DNA of 64,000 nucleotides from Gp6-AA40 sp036802945 (GCA_036802945.1 DAIRVG010000004.1:65760-129759); one strand, 5' to 3'; counted from the stretch's first letter, positions 53,831 to 61,927 are shown. Translations and numbers: made by a program. The notes: generated by a model not told the origin, from the letters alone.

Positions 53831-54681
53831 GTCGGGATTCGGGAGTCGGGAGTCGGGAGTCGACGCTCGAGGGCAAGACGCTCTTCATCACCGGCGCGAG
53901 CCGCGGCATCGGCAAAGCCATTGCGATGCGCGCGGCGCGCGACGGCGCACGCGTCGTCATCGCGGCCAAGACCACCGAGCCACATCCGAAACTACCGGGC
54001 ACGATCTTCACCGCGGCGGATGACATCCGCGCGGCCGGCGGCGAGGCGCTGCCAATCCACGTGGATGTGCGCGATGATGCACAGGTGGAGCACGCTGTTC
54101 AGCGGGCGGTCGAAGCCTATGGGGGAATCGACGTGCTGGTGAACAACGCGTCGACGATCTCGCTGACCGGCACACTCGAGACGCCGATGAAGCGGTTTGA
54201 CCTGATGCAGCAGGTCAACACGCGCGGCACTTTCCTCTGCACGCAGAAATGCCTGCCGCATCTGAAGCGCGCGCCCAACCCGCACGTGCTGAACATCGCG
54301 CCGCCGCTCAACCTCGATCCGCGCTGGTTCGCGCCGCACACCGCCTACACGATCTCGAAGTACGGCATGAGCCTCTGTGTGTTCGGGATGGCCGAGGAGT
54401 TCCGAGCGGAAGGGATCGCCTTTAACGCCCTGTGGCCGCGGACCGCGATTGACACCGCGGCGATCGTGTATCTGGGCGGTCCGGCAATCGCCAATCGCTG
54501 CCGCAAGCCGGACATCGTCGCGGACGCGGCCCACGCCATCCTCACTCGCGATTCGCGGACGTGCACGGGCAATTTTTTTATCGACGATGCGGTGCTCCGC
54601 GACGCCGGGGTCACCGATTTCGCCCAATATCGTCAGGAAGGCATCGAGGACAGCGAGTTGCTGCCTGATTTCTTTGTGTAG
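53827..54681 (+). CDS. HSDL2-like short-chain dehydrogenase/reductase
   Basis: This encodes 284 aa. The Rossmann NAD(P)-binding motif is TLFITGASRGIGKAIAMRAA. The family-typical AAKTTEPHPKLPGTIFTAAD and LVNNASTISLTGTLETPMKR follow, with active-site Tyr and Lys in AYTISKYGMSLCVFG. Conserved ALWPRTAIDTAA and CTGNFFIDD identify the hydroxysteroid-dehydrogenase-like-2 branch; the substrate is not known. The only start compatible with the domain is the GTG at 53827 inside the upstream stop. The first dozen codons are made of a GGGAGTC heptamer array. The stop codon TAG is supplied by a GTAG-headed hairpin. Confidence 0.9.
   Translation: MSRDSGVGSRESTLEGKTLFITGASRGIGKAIAMRAARDGARVVIAAKTTEPHPKLPGTIFTAADDIRAAGGEALPIHVDVRDDAQVEHAVQRAVEAYGGIDVLVNNASTISLTGTLETPMKRFDLMQQVNTRGTFLCTQKCLPHLKRAPNPHVLNIAPPLNLDPRWFAPHTAYTISKYGMSLCVFGMAEEFRAEGIAFNALWPRTAIDTAAIVYLGGPAIANRCRKPDIVADAAHAILTRDSRTCTGNFFIDDAVLRDAGVTDFAQYRQEGIEDSELLPDFFV
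53829..53862 (+). repeat. Heptamer tandem array GGGATTC/GGGAGTC inside the SDR start
   Basis: One GGGATTC and three GGGAGTC units give four GGG runs with 4-nt loops, again G-quadruplex-capable. It is translated as RDSGVGSRES at the start of the SDR protein. Confidence 0.85.
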
Positions 54682-54705
54682 GCGGACCTGAAGGTCCGCC
54701 TCTAC
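54678..54705 (-). repeat. GTAG-headed hairpin, reverse orientation, overlapping the SDR stop
   Basis: Read on the minus strand it is GTAGAGGCGGACCTTCAGG then TCCGCCTAC. The stem matches the copies at 51525 and 51565, with loop TC instead of TT. The plus-strand TAG at 54679-54681 terminates the SDR gene. Confidence 0.9.
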
Positions 54706-54742
54706 GTTTGTGGTATTTTTGCGGCGCTATCGTAACGGGGTC

Positions 54743-54768
54743 GTAGAGGCGGGTCTTCAGACCCGCCT
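54743..54768 (+). repeat. GTAG-headed hairpin with compensatory stem changes
   Basis: GTAG then AGGCGGGTCT, TC, AGACCCGCCT. Relative to the 51.5-kb copies, the AC at stem positions 7-8 becomes GT and the partner GT becomes AC, keeping pairing. It lies upstream of the MBL-fold gene. Confidence 0.9.
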
Positions 54769-54786
54769 TGATGAATTGGAGGCAGT

Positions 54787-56448
54787 ATGTCGAGAAAGTT
54801 CGGATTGCCGTTGATCTTCGCCGGTCTCATGGCGCTGGCTGGCGGGTCAGTAGCCACCCAGCAGCAGTTTCCCCCTGGCTATGTCGATCCGAAGCCGATT
54901 CTCGATGCCGCCATCCAGGCGATCGGCAACGACAAGCTCAATTGCGTCACCATCTCCGGCACCGCCTATAACGGCATCGTCGGCCAGCAGAAGGAATCGG
55001 GCAAGAACGTCGACTGGCCGCGCCCCGACTCGCTGGCGAACTACACCCGCACGATGAACTGGCAGACGCGGACGATGAAGGAAGAGTTCGACCGCAAGCC
55101 GGGCCTCGTGCCTGCCTCGTGGAAGTACGGCGTCGGCTGGCTCCACGGTCCGCTGCAGCAGAACCAGCATCAGGTCTTCATGCTGAACGCGTCGGGCCCG
55201 AAGCCGTTCGCGTGGCACATGGACGGCCCGACGGGTCAGCCGGTGCCGAATGAGCCTGACGTCGCCGAGGTCTTCCCCGTCGAGCTCTGGATGAACCCGC
55301 ACGGCTTCCTCAAAGCTGCGCAGATGCCCGGCGCGAATCCAGTGGCGACCTGGCGGTGGGAACTGGGCGAGATGGGCCGCGACGGTCCGACGGCCATCCC
55401 CGAAAGGATGTACGTCGTGCAAATTACGGCGCCCGGCGGGTTCAAAATCGACGCGACAATCAACAAGGAGCACATGCTCCAGCGCATGCACACGCTGGTG
55501 CCCGATCCCACCCTCGGCGACCTGAACTACGAGCACGAGTTCACCAACGACAGCTACATCGACGCCGGCAACGGCATCAAGTTCCCCACCGGCTGGCACT
55601 CGCACGAGGGGTACGACGACAACTTCCAGGGACAGAACATCAGCGCCGGCCACAACGCGTTCGGCGGTCAGCTGAAGGACGTGAAGGCGAATGTCTGCCC
55701 CGACGCCGTCGCGGTGCCGGACGCCGTTCGCAACGCGCAGTTCCCGGTCGAGCCGACGATGACCAAGCTCGCCGACGGCGTGTATTCGTTTGAGCGGAGC
55801 GGCTACAAGAGCGTCGCCGTCGAGTTCCCGCGGTGGATCGCGATGTTCGAGGCGCCGCGCAGCGAGGATTTCAACCTCCGCGTCATCGAGGCTGTCGTCA
55901 AGCAGATCCCCAACAAGCCGATCCGCTACGTCGTCAATTCGCACCAGCACTTCGACGTCGCGGCCGGCCTGCGGACCTACTTCCACATCGGCGCCACGGT
56001 CATCACGCACTGGAGGAACTGGGAGCTCTACAACCGCGACGTGATCAACTACGCCGCGCGGACGAAGCGTCCCGACATGACAGCGCTATGGCCGCCGACC
56101 GAGCTGGCCGAGGGCTACTACTACGAGACGGTGCGTGAGAACCACACGCTCGAGGACCAGGGACGCGTGATGCACATGTATTACGTGAACCCGATCAACC
56201 ATGCCGAAGGCATGTTGATGGCCTACCTGCCGAAGGAGAAGATTCTCATCGAGACCGATCTCCTCAACACCGACTGGCCGGCGCCAGCGATGCCGACGCG
56301 CGAGATGAACACGCTGCGCACCGAGGTGAACACGTTGAAACTCGACGTGCAGCAGATCGTGCCGATTCACGGCAGGCCGATCGCGTGGAGTGATTTCCTG
56401 AAGATGTTCCCCCAGCAGCCGCGGCAGACAGCGAGCGCGGGGAACTAG
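54787..56448 (+). CDS. Exported MBL-fold metallo-hydrolase
   Basis: This encodes 553 aa with signal peptide LPLIFAGLMALAGGSVATQ. About 310 N-terminal residues of unknown fold precede a metallo-beta-lactamase domain. Metal-binding blocks are VVNSHQHFDVAAGLRTYF (HxHxD form, last His replaced by Val), YVNPINHAEGMLMAYLPKEK, ILIETDLLNTD and IVPIHGRPIAW. The incomplete HxHxDH motif may mean one metal site is altered. GGAGGC precedes the ATG. It lies in a same-strand set with DUF6351, SDR and amidohydrolase genes that looks catabolic (inference). Confidence 0.85.
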   Translation: MSRKFGLPLIFAGLMALAGGSVATQQQFPPGYVDPKPILDAAIQAIGNDKLNCVTISGTAYNGIVGQQKESGKNVDWPRPDSLANYTRTMNWQTRTMKEEFDRKPGLVPASWKYGVGWLHGPLQQNQHQVFMLNASGPKPFAWHMDGPTGQPVPNEPDVAEVFPVELWMNPHGFLKAAQMPGANPVATWRWELGEMGRDGPTAIPERMYVVQITAPGGFKIDATINKEHMLQRMHTLVPDPTLGDLNYEHEFTNDSYIDAGNGIKFPTGWHSHEGYDDNFQGQNISAGHNAFGGQLKDVKANVCPDAVAVPDAVRNAQFPVEPTMTKLADGVYSFERSGYKSVAVEFPRWIAMFEAPRSEDFNLRVIEAVVKQIPNKPIRYVVNSHQHFDVAAGLRTYFHIGATVITHWRNWELYNRDVINYAARTKRPDMTALWPPTELAEGYYYETVRENHTLEDQGRVMHMYYVNPINHAEGMLMAYLPKEKILIETDLLNTDWPAPAMPTREMNTLRTEVNTLKLDVQQIVPIHGRPIAWSDFLKMFPQQPRQTASAGN

Positions 56449-56454
56449 TTCTTT

Positions 56455-56541
56455 ACCACGAAGGTCACGAACGTCTCGAAGAACACGAAGTCCATATTTG
56501 GGTTCGTGAACTTCGAGACCTTCGTGCTTTCGTGGTTTTTT
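56455..56541. repeat. CACGAAG-type inverted repeat with T run, terminator-like
   Basis: The left arm is ACCACGAAGGTCACGAACG then TCTCGAAGAACACGAA; the right arm is TTCGTGAACTTCGAGACC then TTCGTGCTTTCGTGG, followed by seven T. It could terminate MBL transcription, leaving about 13 nt before the amidohydrolase start. Confidence 0.7.
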
Positions 56542-56554
56542 TATGGAGACAGCA

Positions 56555-57892
56555 ATGATTCGCACCACCTTACGTATGGCGGCTCTTGGAGCGGGCACGT
56601 TGCTCGCGCTCTCGACGCTCGCCTCCCCTCCATCGTTGGCGCAGGCGCCGGCCGGCGGGGCTGTCGCCTTCACGAACGCGCGCATTATCGACGGCACCGG
56701 GCGCGCGCCGATTGAGAGAGGCACCCTCGTCCTCACCAACGGCCGGATCAGCGCGGTCGGTCCGACGGCGTCGGTGACAATCCCGGCTGGAGCGCAGCGC
56801 ATCGACGCGGCCGGCAAGACGATCGTGCCGGGCTTCGTCAACGCCCACGCGCATCTCAACGTCGACAAGGGCGCTACGCTCCCCGTGCGTGACGACCTGA
56901 TTCGCCGCCTCAAGGTCTACGCGATGTACGGCGTCACGAGCAACGTCAGCCTCGGGTCGACGCCCGCCGACGAGATCGAGGGCATCAAGTTGATGCAGGA
57001 GCAGGATCACGCGGGGCTTGACCGCGCGCGCCTGTACACCGCGGGACTGAACGCCGTCGGCAAGACACCGGAGGAAGCACGGGCGAGCGTGAATCGCCTG
57101 GCGGATCTCAAGGTGCACTCGATCAAGTTCCACATCAACGGCAACCCGAACGACATGAACGAGGCGACGTGGGGCGCCATCATCGACGAGTCCAAGAAGC
57201 GCGGGCTCACGACGTCGGTTCACGTCTACTACCACAAGGACGCGAAGGCGGCGATGGATCACGGCGTCAACATCATCGCGCACAGCATCCGCGACCAGGA
57301 TGTGACGCCCGCGCTCATCGCGGAGATGAAGCAGAAGAACGTGTCCTACATTCCGACGCTGACGCGTGACCTCTCCGTATTCGTCTACGAGACGACACCC
57401 GACTTCCTGAAGGATCCCTTCTTCCAGCGCGGCATCGCGCTGTACCGGGAACAGATCCCGATCGTGACGGCACCGGAGTGGCAGGAGAAGGTCCGCAAGG
57501 ATCCGACGGCCGCGCAGATCAAGAAGGCGATCGTGCAGGCCGAGCGCAACGTGAAGCTGCTCAGCGACGGCGGCGTCACGATCGCGATGGGCACCGACAG
57601 CGGCGTGGCGTCCAACCCGGGCCGCTGGCAGGGCTACTTCGAGCAGGTTGAGATGGAAATGATGAACAAGGCCGGGATGACGCCGATGCAGGTGATCGTC
57701 GCCGCGACGGGCAACGGGGCGAAGATCTTCGGCCTCAAGCAGGTCGGCACGCTCGAGACCGGCAACTGGGGCGACCTCGTCGTACTGCGCGCGAACCCGC
57801 TGGACAACATTCGCAACACGCGGATGATTGACTCCGTTTGGATCGGCGGAGCGAAGCTGGCAGACGTCAAGCCCGTGACGGAGACGAGGTAG
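56555..57892 (+). CDS. Exported amidohydrolase (imidazolonepropionase/prolidase-like)
   Basis: This encodes 445 aa from the ATG at 56555. GGAGA at 56545-56549 is then a well-placed ribosome binding site, which disfavours the ATG at 56543. The signal peptide is MAALGAGTLLALSTLASPPS. The TIM-barrel metal ligands are VPGFVNAHAHLN (HxH), TTSVHVYYHKDA, NIIAHSIRDQD and IAMGTDSGVASN (Asp). It hydrolyses C-N or related bonds; the substrate is unknown. The C-terminal beta-sandwich (GDLVVLRANPLDNIRNTR) is typical of the family. Confidence 0.92.
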   Translation: MIRTTLRMAALGAGTLLALSTLASPPSLAQAPAGGAVAFTNARIIDGTGRAPIERGTLVLTNGRISAVGPTASVTIPAGAQRIDAAGKTIVPGFVNAHAHLNVDKGATLPVRDDLIRRLKVYAMYGVTSNVSLGSTPADEIEGIKLMQEQDHAGLDRARLYTAGLNAVGKTPEEARASVNRLADLKVHSIKFHINGNPNDMNEATWGAIIDESKKRGLTTSVHVYYHKDAKAAMDHGVNIIAHSIRDQDVTPALIAEMKQKNVSYIPTLTRDLSVFVYETTPDFLKDPFFQRGIALYREQIPIVTAPEWQEKVRKDPTAAQIKKAIVQAERNVKLLSDGGVTIAMGTDSGVASNPGRWQGYFEQVEMEMMNKAGMTPMQVIVAATGNGAKIFGLKQVGTLETGNWGDLVVLRANPLDNIRNTRMIDSVWIGGAKLADVKPVTETR

Positions 57893-57900
57893 ACGGAATA

Positions 57901-57961
57901 AGAGGATCGGGGATCCGGGATCCGAATCTCCGCATGTAGGGGCCGGCTTTAGCCGGCCCCT
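57901..57961. repeat. GATCGGG repeat followed by a GTAG-headed hairpin
   Basis: GGATCGGGGATCCGGGATCC is followed at 57936 by GTAGGGGCCGGCTTTAGC then CGGCCCCT, an 11-bp perfect stem with a TT loop. The hairpin shares the GTAG head and CTTTAG tip with the 51.5-kb copies but has a different stem. It lies between the amidohydrolase and glgX genes. Confidence 0.85.
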
Positions 57962-57988
57962 CTCTTGTACGGACGGATAATCAGGTTG

Positions 57989-60121
57989 ATGACGCTCGAG
58001 CATCGGACCACGAGAACCGTTGAAAGAGGTGACTCATTCCCGCTCGGCGCCACGCTCGCCCCCGACGGCGTGAATTTCGCGCTCTACTCCCACTACGCCA
58101 CCGACGTCTTCCTCCTGCTGTTCGACACGCCGGACGGAGAGCCGACCGACGTCATCCATCTCAAAGAGCGTGACAAATTCATCTGGCACGGATGCGTCAA
58201 GGGATTGCGGGCGGGCCAGCTCTATGGCTACAAGGTCCGCGGCGAGTACCGGCCCGCATGGGGACGGCGGTTCAACGACGCAAAGCTGCTCCTGGATCCG
58301 TACGCCAAGGCGGTGACGGGGAAGTTCCGCAATTCCGACAACCTTCTGCTTGCCTACGACTACCAGCCCGGCGCAGGCGAGTGCATTCCCGACACCCGCG
58401 ACAACACGACGGTCGTTCCGAAAGCGATCGTCGTCGACGATCGCTTCGACTGGCAGGGTGTGCGCGCCCCCAAGCTCGCATTGCAGCAGCTTGTCATTTA
58501 CGAGGTGCACGTGAAAGGTTTCACGGCGCACCGATCGTCCGGCGTCGGGTCGCCCGGCACCTATCTGGGGTTCATCGAGAAGATCCCGCATTTGAAACGG
58601 CTTGGCATCAATGCCGTTGAGCTCCTCCCCGTCCACGAGTACTACGTAGACGACTTTCTCGTCGACCGAGGCCTCACGAACTACTGGGGCTACAACTCGA
58701 TCGGATTCTTCGCACCGGAATCTTCCTACGGTAGCGGGAAGGGGCCAGGCTGCCAGGTTGGGGAATTCAAAATGCTCGTCCGCGAGCTTCACCGGGCAGG
58801 GATCAAGGTGATTCTCGACGTGGTCTACAACCACAGCGGCGAAGGGAACGAGATGGGCCCTTCGATGTGCTTCCGAGGGATCGACAACCCATCCTATTAC
58901 TCCCTCACCGGCCCGCCGGACGCACCGGGGCGCTACTACATGAACTACACCGGCTGCGGCAACAGCCTCAATTTCGACAGCCCCGCCGTCATTCGACTGG
59001 TGATGGATTCGCTCCGCTACTGGTTCGAGGTGATGCACGTTGACGGGTTCCGCTTCGATCTGGCGTCCGTGCTCGGGCGCACGCAGGACGGCACCTTCCG
59101 ATCGTCAGCTGGCTTTTTCGACGCCGCGTCACAGGATCCGGTGCTGAACCGCGCGATCCTGATTGCGGAACCGTGGGACATCGGGACGTACCAAGTGGGC
59201 AACTTTCCCGTGGACTGGTCCGAATGGAACGGGCGATTCCGCGACACGATGCGGAAATTTGGCAAGGGCGACGAAGGACAGCTGGGCGAAATGGGCTGGC
59301 GTTTGACCGGATCGGCGGATCTGTACGGCGAGGACGGCCGCTCCGCGTACAACAGCATCAACTTCGTCACCTGTCACGACGGCTTCACGCTCAACGATCT
59401 CGTCTCGTACAACGCGAAGCACAACGAGCTGAACGCAGAGCACAACCAGGACGGCGCCGACGACAACAACTCGTGGAACTGCGGCGTCGAAGGCGAGACC
59501 AACGATGTCGCCATCGGGGCACTGCGGAAGCAGATGATGAAGAACTATGCGTGCTGTCTCCTCTTCGCGTCCGGGACGCCGATGATTCTCGGCGGCGACG
59601 AATTCGGACGCTCGCAGGGAGGTAACAACAACGCGTACTGCCAGGACAACGAGATCAGCTGGTTCAACTGGGATCTCGTGTCGAAGCACGACGATCTCGT
59701 CGAGTTCTATAGAAAGGCGATCGCGTTTACGCGACGGTTTCCTGTGCTCCAGCGGAAGAAGTTCCTGCTCGGCAGGGATTTGGACAACGACGGCGTGCCC
59801 GACTTGAAGTGGTTCGGGCCGGACCAGGGCAACCCACGGTGGAACGAGCCGACCGCACGCACAATCTGCTATCAGCTCGATAGCAGTGAGGATGGCGCCC
59901 GCGTGACGGTCGACCGGCTGTTCTTCATCCTGAACGCCAACTACGAGTCCCAATGGATCGCGCTGCCACGACTCGTTTCGCCGCACGGCTGGTACCGCGC
60001 GATCGATACGAGCCTGCCGAGCGGAACCGACTTCGCTGAACCACGCAAAGAGGTACGCGTCGACCCCACCGATCATTACATCGCCAGTCCGCGAAGTACG
60101 GTTGTGCTGCTCTCGCGCTGA
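57989..60121 (+). CDS. glgX: Glycogen debranching enzyme
   Basis: This encodes 710 aa, a GH13 isoamylase-type enzyme hydrolysing alpha-1,6 branches. The N-terminal CBM48-like domain (FPLGATLAPDGVNFALYSHY) precedes the catalytic barrel: KVILDVVYNHSGEGNEMGP, nucleophile Asp in VDGFRFDLASVLG, acid Glu in ILIAEPWDIGTYQ and Asp in FVTCHDGFTLNDLVSYN. GGNNNAYCQDNEISWFNWD is a GlgX hallmark. The ATG at 57989 is preferred over a TTG at 57965. A GATAAT ends 7 nt before the ATG. With treS and otsAB it completes a glycogen-trehalose capability in the window. Confidence 0.95.
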   Translation: MTLEHRTTRTVERGDSFPLGATLAPDGVNFALYSHYATDVFLLLFDTPDGEPTDVIHLKERDKFIWHGCVKGLRAGQLYGYKVRGEYRPAWGRRFNDAKLLLDPYAKAVTGKFRNSDNLLLAYDYQPGAGECIPDTRDNTTVVPKAIVVDDRFDWQGVRAPKLALQQLVIYEVHVKGFTAHRSSGVGSPGTYLGFIEKIPHLKRLGINAVELLPVHEYYVDDFLVDRGLTNYWGYNSIGFFAPESSYGSGKGPGCQVGEFKMLVRELHRAGIKVILDVVYNHSGEGNEMGPSMCFRGIDNPSYYSLTGPPDAPGRYYMNYTGCGNSLNFDSPAVIRLVMDSLRYWFEVMHVDGFRFDLASVLGRTQDGTFRSSAGFFDAASQDPVLNRAILIAEPWDIGTYQVGNFPVDWSEWNGRFRDTMRKFGKGDEGQLGEMGWRLTGSADLYGEDGRSAYNSINFVTCHDGFTLNDLVSYNAKHNELNAEHNQDGADDNNSWNCGVEGETNDVAIGALRKQMMKNYACCLLFASGTPMILGGDEFGRSQGGNNNAYCQDNEISWFNWDLVSKHDDLVEFYRKAIAFTRRFPVLQRKKFLLGRDLDNDGVPDLKWFGPDQGNPRWNEPTARTICYQLDSSEDGARVTVDRLFFILNANYESQWIALPRLVSPHGWYRAIDTSLPSGTDFAEPRKEVRVDPTDHYIASPRSTVVLLSR

Positions 60122-60135
60122 AGTGACTGGACAAG

Positions 60136-60162
60136 TAGACGGGATCGGGATCCGAATCCGAT
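60136..60162. repeat. GATCGGG palindromic repeat in a convergent gap
   Basis: ACGGGATCGGGATCCGAATC then CGATCTG is an imperfect palindrome (GATCGG paired with CCGATC). It fills the gap between glgX and the convergent monooxygenase-like gene. Confidence 0.6.
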
Positions 60163-60181
60163 CTGGGTCGGGTTGAGCCGC

Positions 60182-60613
60182 CTACCGAGGACGCAGAGTC
60201 TGGCCTCGGCGTGGCTTCACGTTCCCGACTTTTTCTCCAGCCTGATGGCGCGGCGACGGCGCAGACACCTTCGACAGCTTTCCCTCTCGCGCGAGCCGAT
60301 CGTAGGCGACGTCCGGTTCGGGCGGAGTGCCTGCCTCCTGCTCCCAGTGGGCGAACGACGCCTGGTCACACCAGCGCAGCAGCTTCGGCATCGCCTTGAC
60401 GTGAGCCCCGCTGTTGCGGAACGCCCGCATCGCGTCGGCGCTCTGCCAGACCGTCGACGTCCAGAACGCCCACTCTGAATCGTTTGAAAGCCACCCGGTT
60501 ATGAATCCGGGCGCGCGACGCGCCTGCCGAGACGAGGCGAGCGTGTAGACGAGAAACCCGGGGAACGACCACCACGAGGCGAGATGGAGGCGCGTCACAG
60601 AAACGAAGGGCAT
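60182..60613 (-). CDS. Small monooxygenase-like (dimeric alpha/beta barrel, DUF3291-type) protein
   Basis: This encodes 143 aa from the ATG at 60613; the frame runs upstream to 60781 but would overlap the divergent cupin gene. The core (FVSVTRLHLASWWSFPGFLV; GWLSNDSEWAFWTSTVWQSA; AMRAFRNSGAHVKAM) has the Trp-rich pattern of antibiotic-biosynthesis-monooxygenase/DUF3291 folds. The C-terminus is basic and probably disordered. No activity can be assigned. The start lies only 18 bp from the divergent cupin ATG, so the promoters must overlap the genes. Confidence 0.65.
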   Translation of the reverse strand: MPFVSVTRLHLASWWSFPGFLVYTLASSRQARRAPGFITGWLSNDSEWAFWTSTVWQSADAMRAFRNSGAHVKAMPKLLRWCDQASFAHWEQEAGTPPEPDVAYDRLAREGKLSKVSAPSPRHQAGEKVGNVKPRRGQTLRPR

Positions 60614-60619
60614 GGCGGT

Positions 60620-60625
60620 TACAAT
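60620..60625 (+). promoter_or_regulatory. -10-like TACAAT, leaderless spacing
   Basis: TACAAT ends 6 nt before the cupin ATG at 60632, leaving no room for a ribosome binding site. Confidence 0.4.
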
Positions 60626-60631
60626 CTCGGC

Positions 60632-60991
60632 ATGAATAGCGCGCCGCAATTGTACAAGTGGGACGACATGGTACTGGAGAAGGTGACCGACAAGATTTCC
60701 AGGAAATACGTGGCCGGTGACCGGGAGATGGTCGCGCAGATTTACCTCACCCGAGGCGCCATCGTTCCCACCCACTCGCACGAAAGCGAACAGCTCACGT
60801 ACGTGCTCACTGGAGCGCTCACGTTCACGCTGGATGGACGCGACATCACCGTTCGCGCCGGAGAGCTGCTGCGAATCCCCTCATGGATGCCGCACAGCGC
60901 AGAGGCGGTCGAGGACACGTTCGAGCTCGATCTGTTCAGCCCGATTCGTCAGGACTGGATCGATGGGACTGACGACTATTTCCGCAGGTGA
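60632..60991 (+). CDS. Small single-domain cupin
   Basis: This encodes 119 aa. It has two cupin motifs, GAIVPTHSHESEQLTYVLTG (two His and a Glu as metal ligands) and LLRIPSWMPHSAEA (third His), with the intermotif region typical of single-domain cupins. Such proteins bind a metal and a small ligand; enzymatic or sugar-binding functions vary. It is cytoplasmic with no signal peptide. Confidence 0.9.
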   Translation: MNSAPQLYKWDDMVLEKVTDKISRKYVAGDREMVAQIYLTRGAIVPTHSHESEQLTYVLTGALTFTLDGRDITVRAGELLRIPSWMPHSAEAVEDTFELDLFSPIRQDWIDGTDDYFRR

Positions 60992-61267
60992 CTGCGGCTC
61001 TGCAGCGGCGGGGCGCGCTCCGTCCTATGCGTGTGTTCGTCGTCGACGACCGAGCGCCAGCCATCCGACCAACGACGCGATCGCGGCAGCGATGGCACCC
61101 TTGCGGCCGGGAATCAGCCAAGATGGTACGGCACTCAGAGACCCGGGCCACTTACAAATCTGCACGTACGCACACAATATTGTCAGTGACGGGCCGCGCT
61201 TCGCGGCAGATCGGGCCGAATACTGAGCCTGGTAGCTGGTCTGTGACTTGCGCATTCGACCTTAGAC
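60992..61267. other. Intergenic region with no supported gene
   Basis: This 276-bp stretch contains overlapping short frames on both strands, including MRVFVVDDRAPA on plus and a minus-strand Ala-rich helix with RRRR tail, but none has a coding signature or ribosome binding site that I trust. Confidence 0.5.
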
Positions 61268-61927
61268 ATGGGCCGCAGGATCCTGCTCGTTGACGACGAC
61301 GGTGCCACCCGGTGGGGGCTGGTTGCCCTGCTCGAGGAGGCTGGATACACAGTCATCGCGGCCACCACGCTGCACACGGCTAAGCAGGCCCTTATCGCGG
61401 AAGAACCAGACCTCTTGATCACCGACATACGACTGGGCGCGTACAACGGCCTGCACCTGGTGGTGGCGCGGCGAACTCCAATCCCCGCGATCGTGATCAC
61501 CGGCTTTCCCGACAGCGCACTGGAAGCGGAAGCTCGCAGGATGGGTGCGGAATTCCTGGTGAAACCGATCGCGCCGGCAGAACTTCTCTGGCTCATCGAG
61601 CGCAAACTGTCGGATACGACGGCAGAGCCGTTTCAACCAGCCCGGCGCTGGCAGCGCAAACGTCTGACGACGGATCTCCCCGCGCAAGTGGATGATGCGG
61701 CGGTCCGGATCGTCGATATGAGCTACGGCGGACTACGACTGGCGGTGGACCGCGCGCCAGGCGTCGTACTTGCGCCATCATTCCGCGTGACGTTCCCGAC
61801 GGCGGCGGTATCCGTCAGCGCGCGCGTCGTCTGGCAGGAAGCTCACGAAGCGAGCTGGGTCTGCGGCGCCGTGATCACCGAGGAAGCCGAAACCACCTGG
61901 CGCCAGCTGGTGGACGCGGTTTCATAG
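61268..61927 (+). CDS. REC-PilZ response regulator (c-di-GMP-binding type)
   Basis: This encodes 219 aa. The N-terminal receiver has ILLVDDDGATRWGLVALLEE, Asp in LLITDIRLGAYNG and Lys in EFLVKPIAP. A C-terminal PilZ domain has the Arg-rich first motif (RRWQRKRLTTDLPAQ) and second motif DMSYGGLRLAV, matching the RxxxR and (D/N)xSxxG c-di-GMP contacts. It could combine phosphorylation and c-di-GMP signals to affect motility or envelope functions. No partner kinase is adjacent. It converges with the zinc-ribbon gene 20 nt away. Confidence 0.88.
   Translation: MGRRILLVDDDGATRWGLVALLEEAGYTVIAATTLHTAKQALIAEEPDLLITDIRLGAYNGLHLVVARRTPIPAIVITGFPDSALEAEARRMGAEFLVKPIAPAELLWLIERKLSDTTAEPFQPARRWQRKRLTTDLPAQVDDAAVRIVDMSYGGLRLAVDRAPGVVLAPSFRVTFPTAAVSVSARVVWQEAHEASWVCGAVITEEAETTWRQLVDAVS

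Noticed and set aside
61025..61255. Small minus-strand protein with a C-terminal helix and RRRR tail, resembling a sorting signal
   Set aside because: No PEP-CTERM or LPXTG-like motif, no ribosome binding site and no conserved N-terminal domain.
60988..61293. Plus-strand 101-aa frame beginning with a receiver-like MRVFVVDD
   Set aside because: The similarity ends after 8 residues and the rest is low complexity; it overlaps the start of the real REC-PilZ gene.
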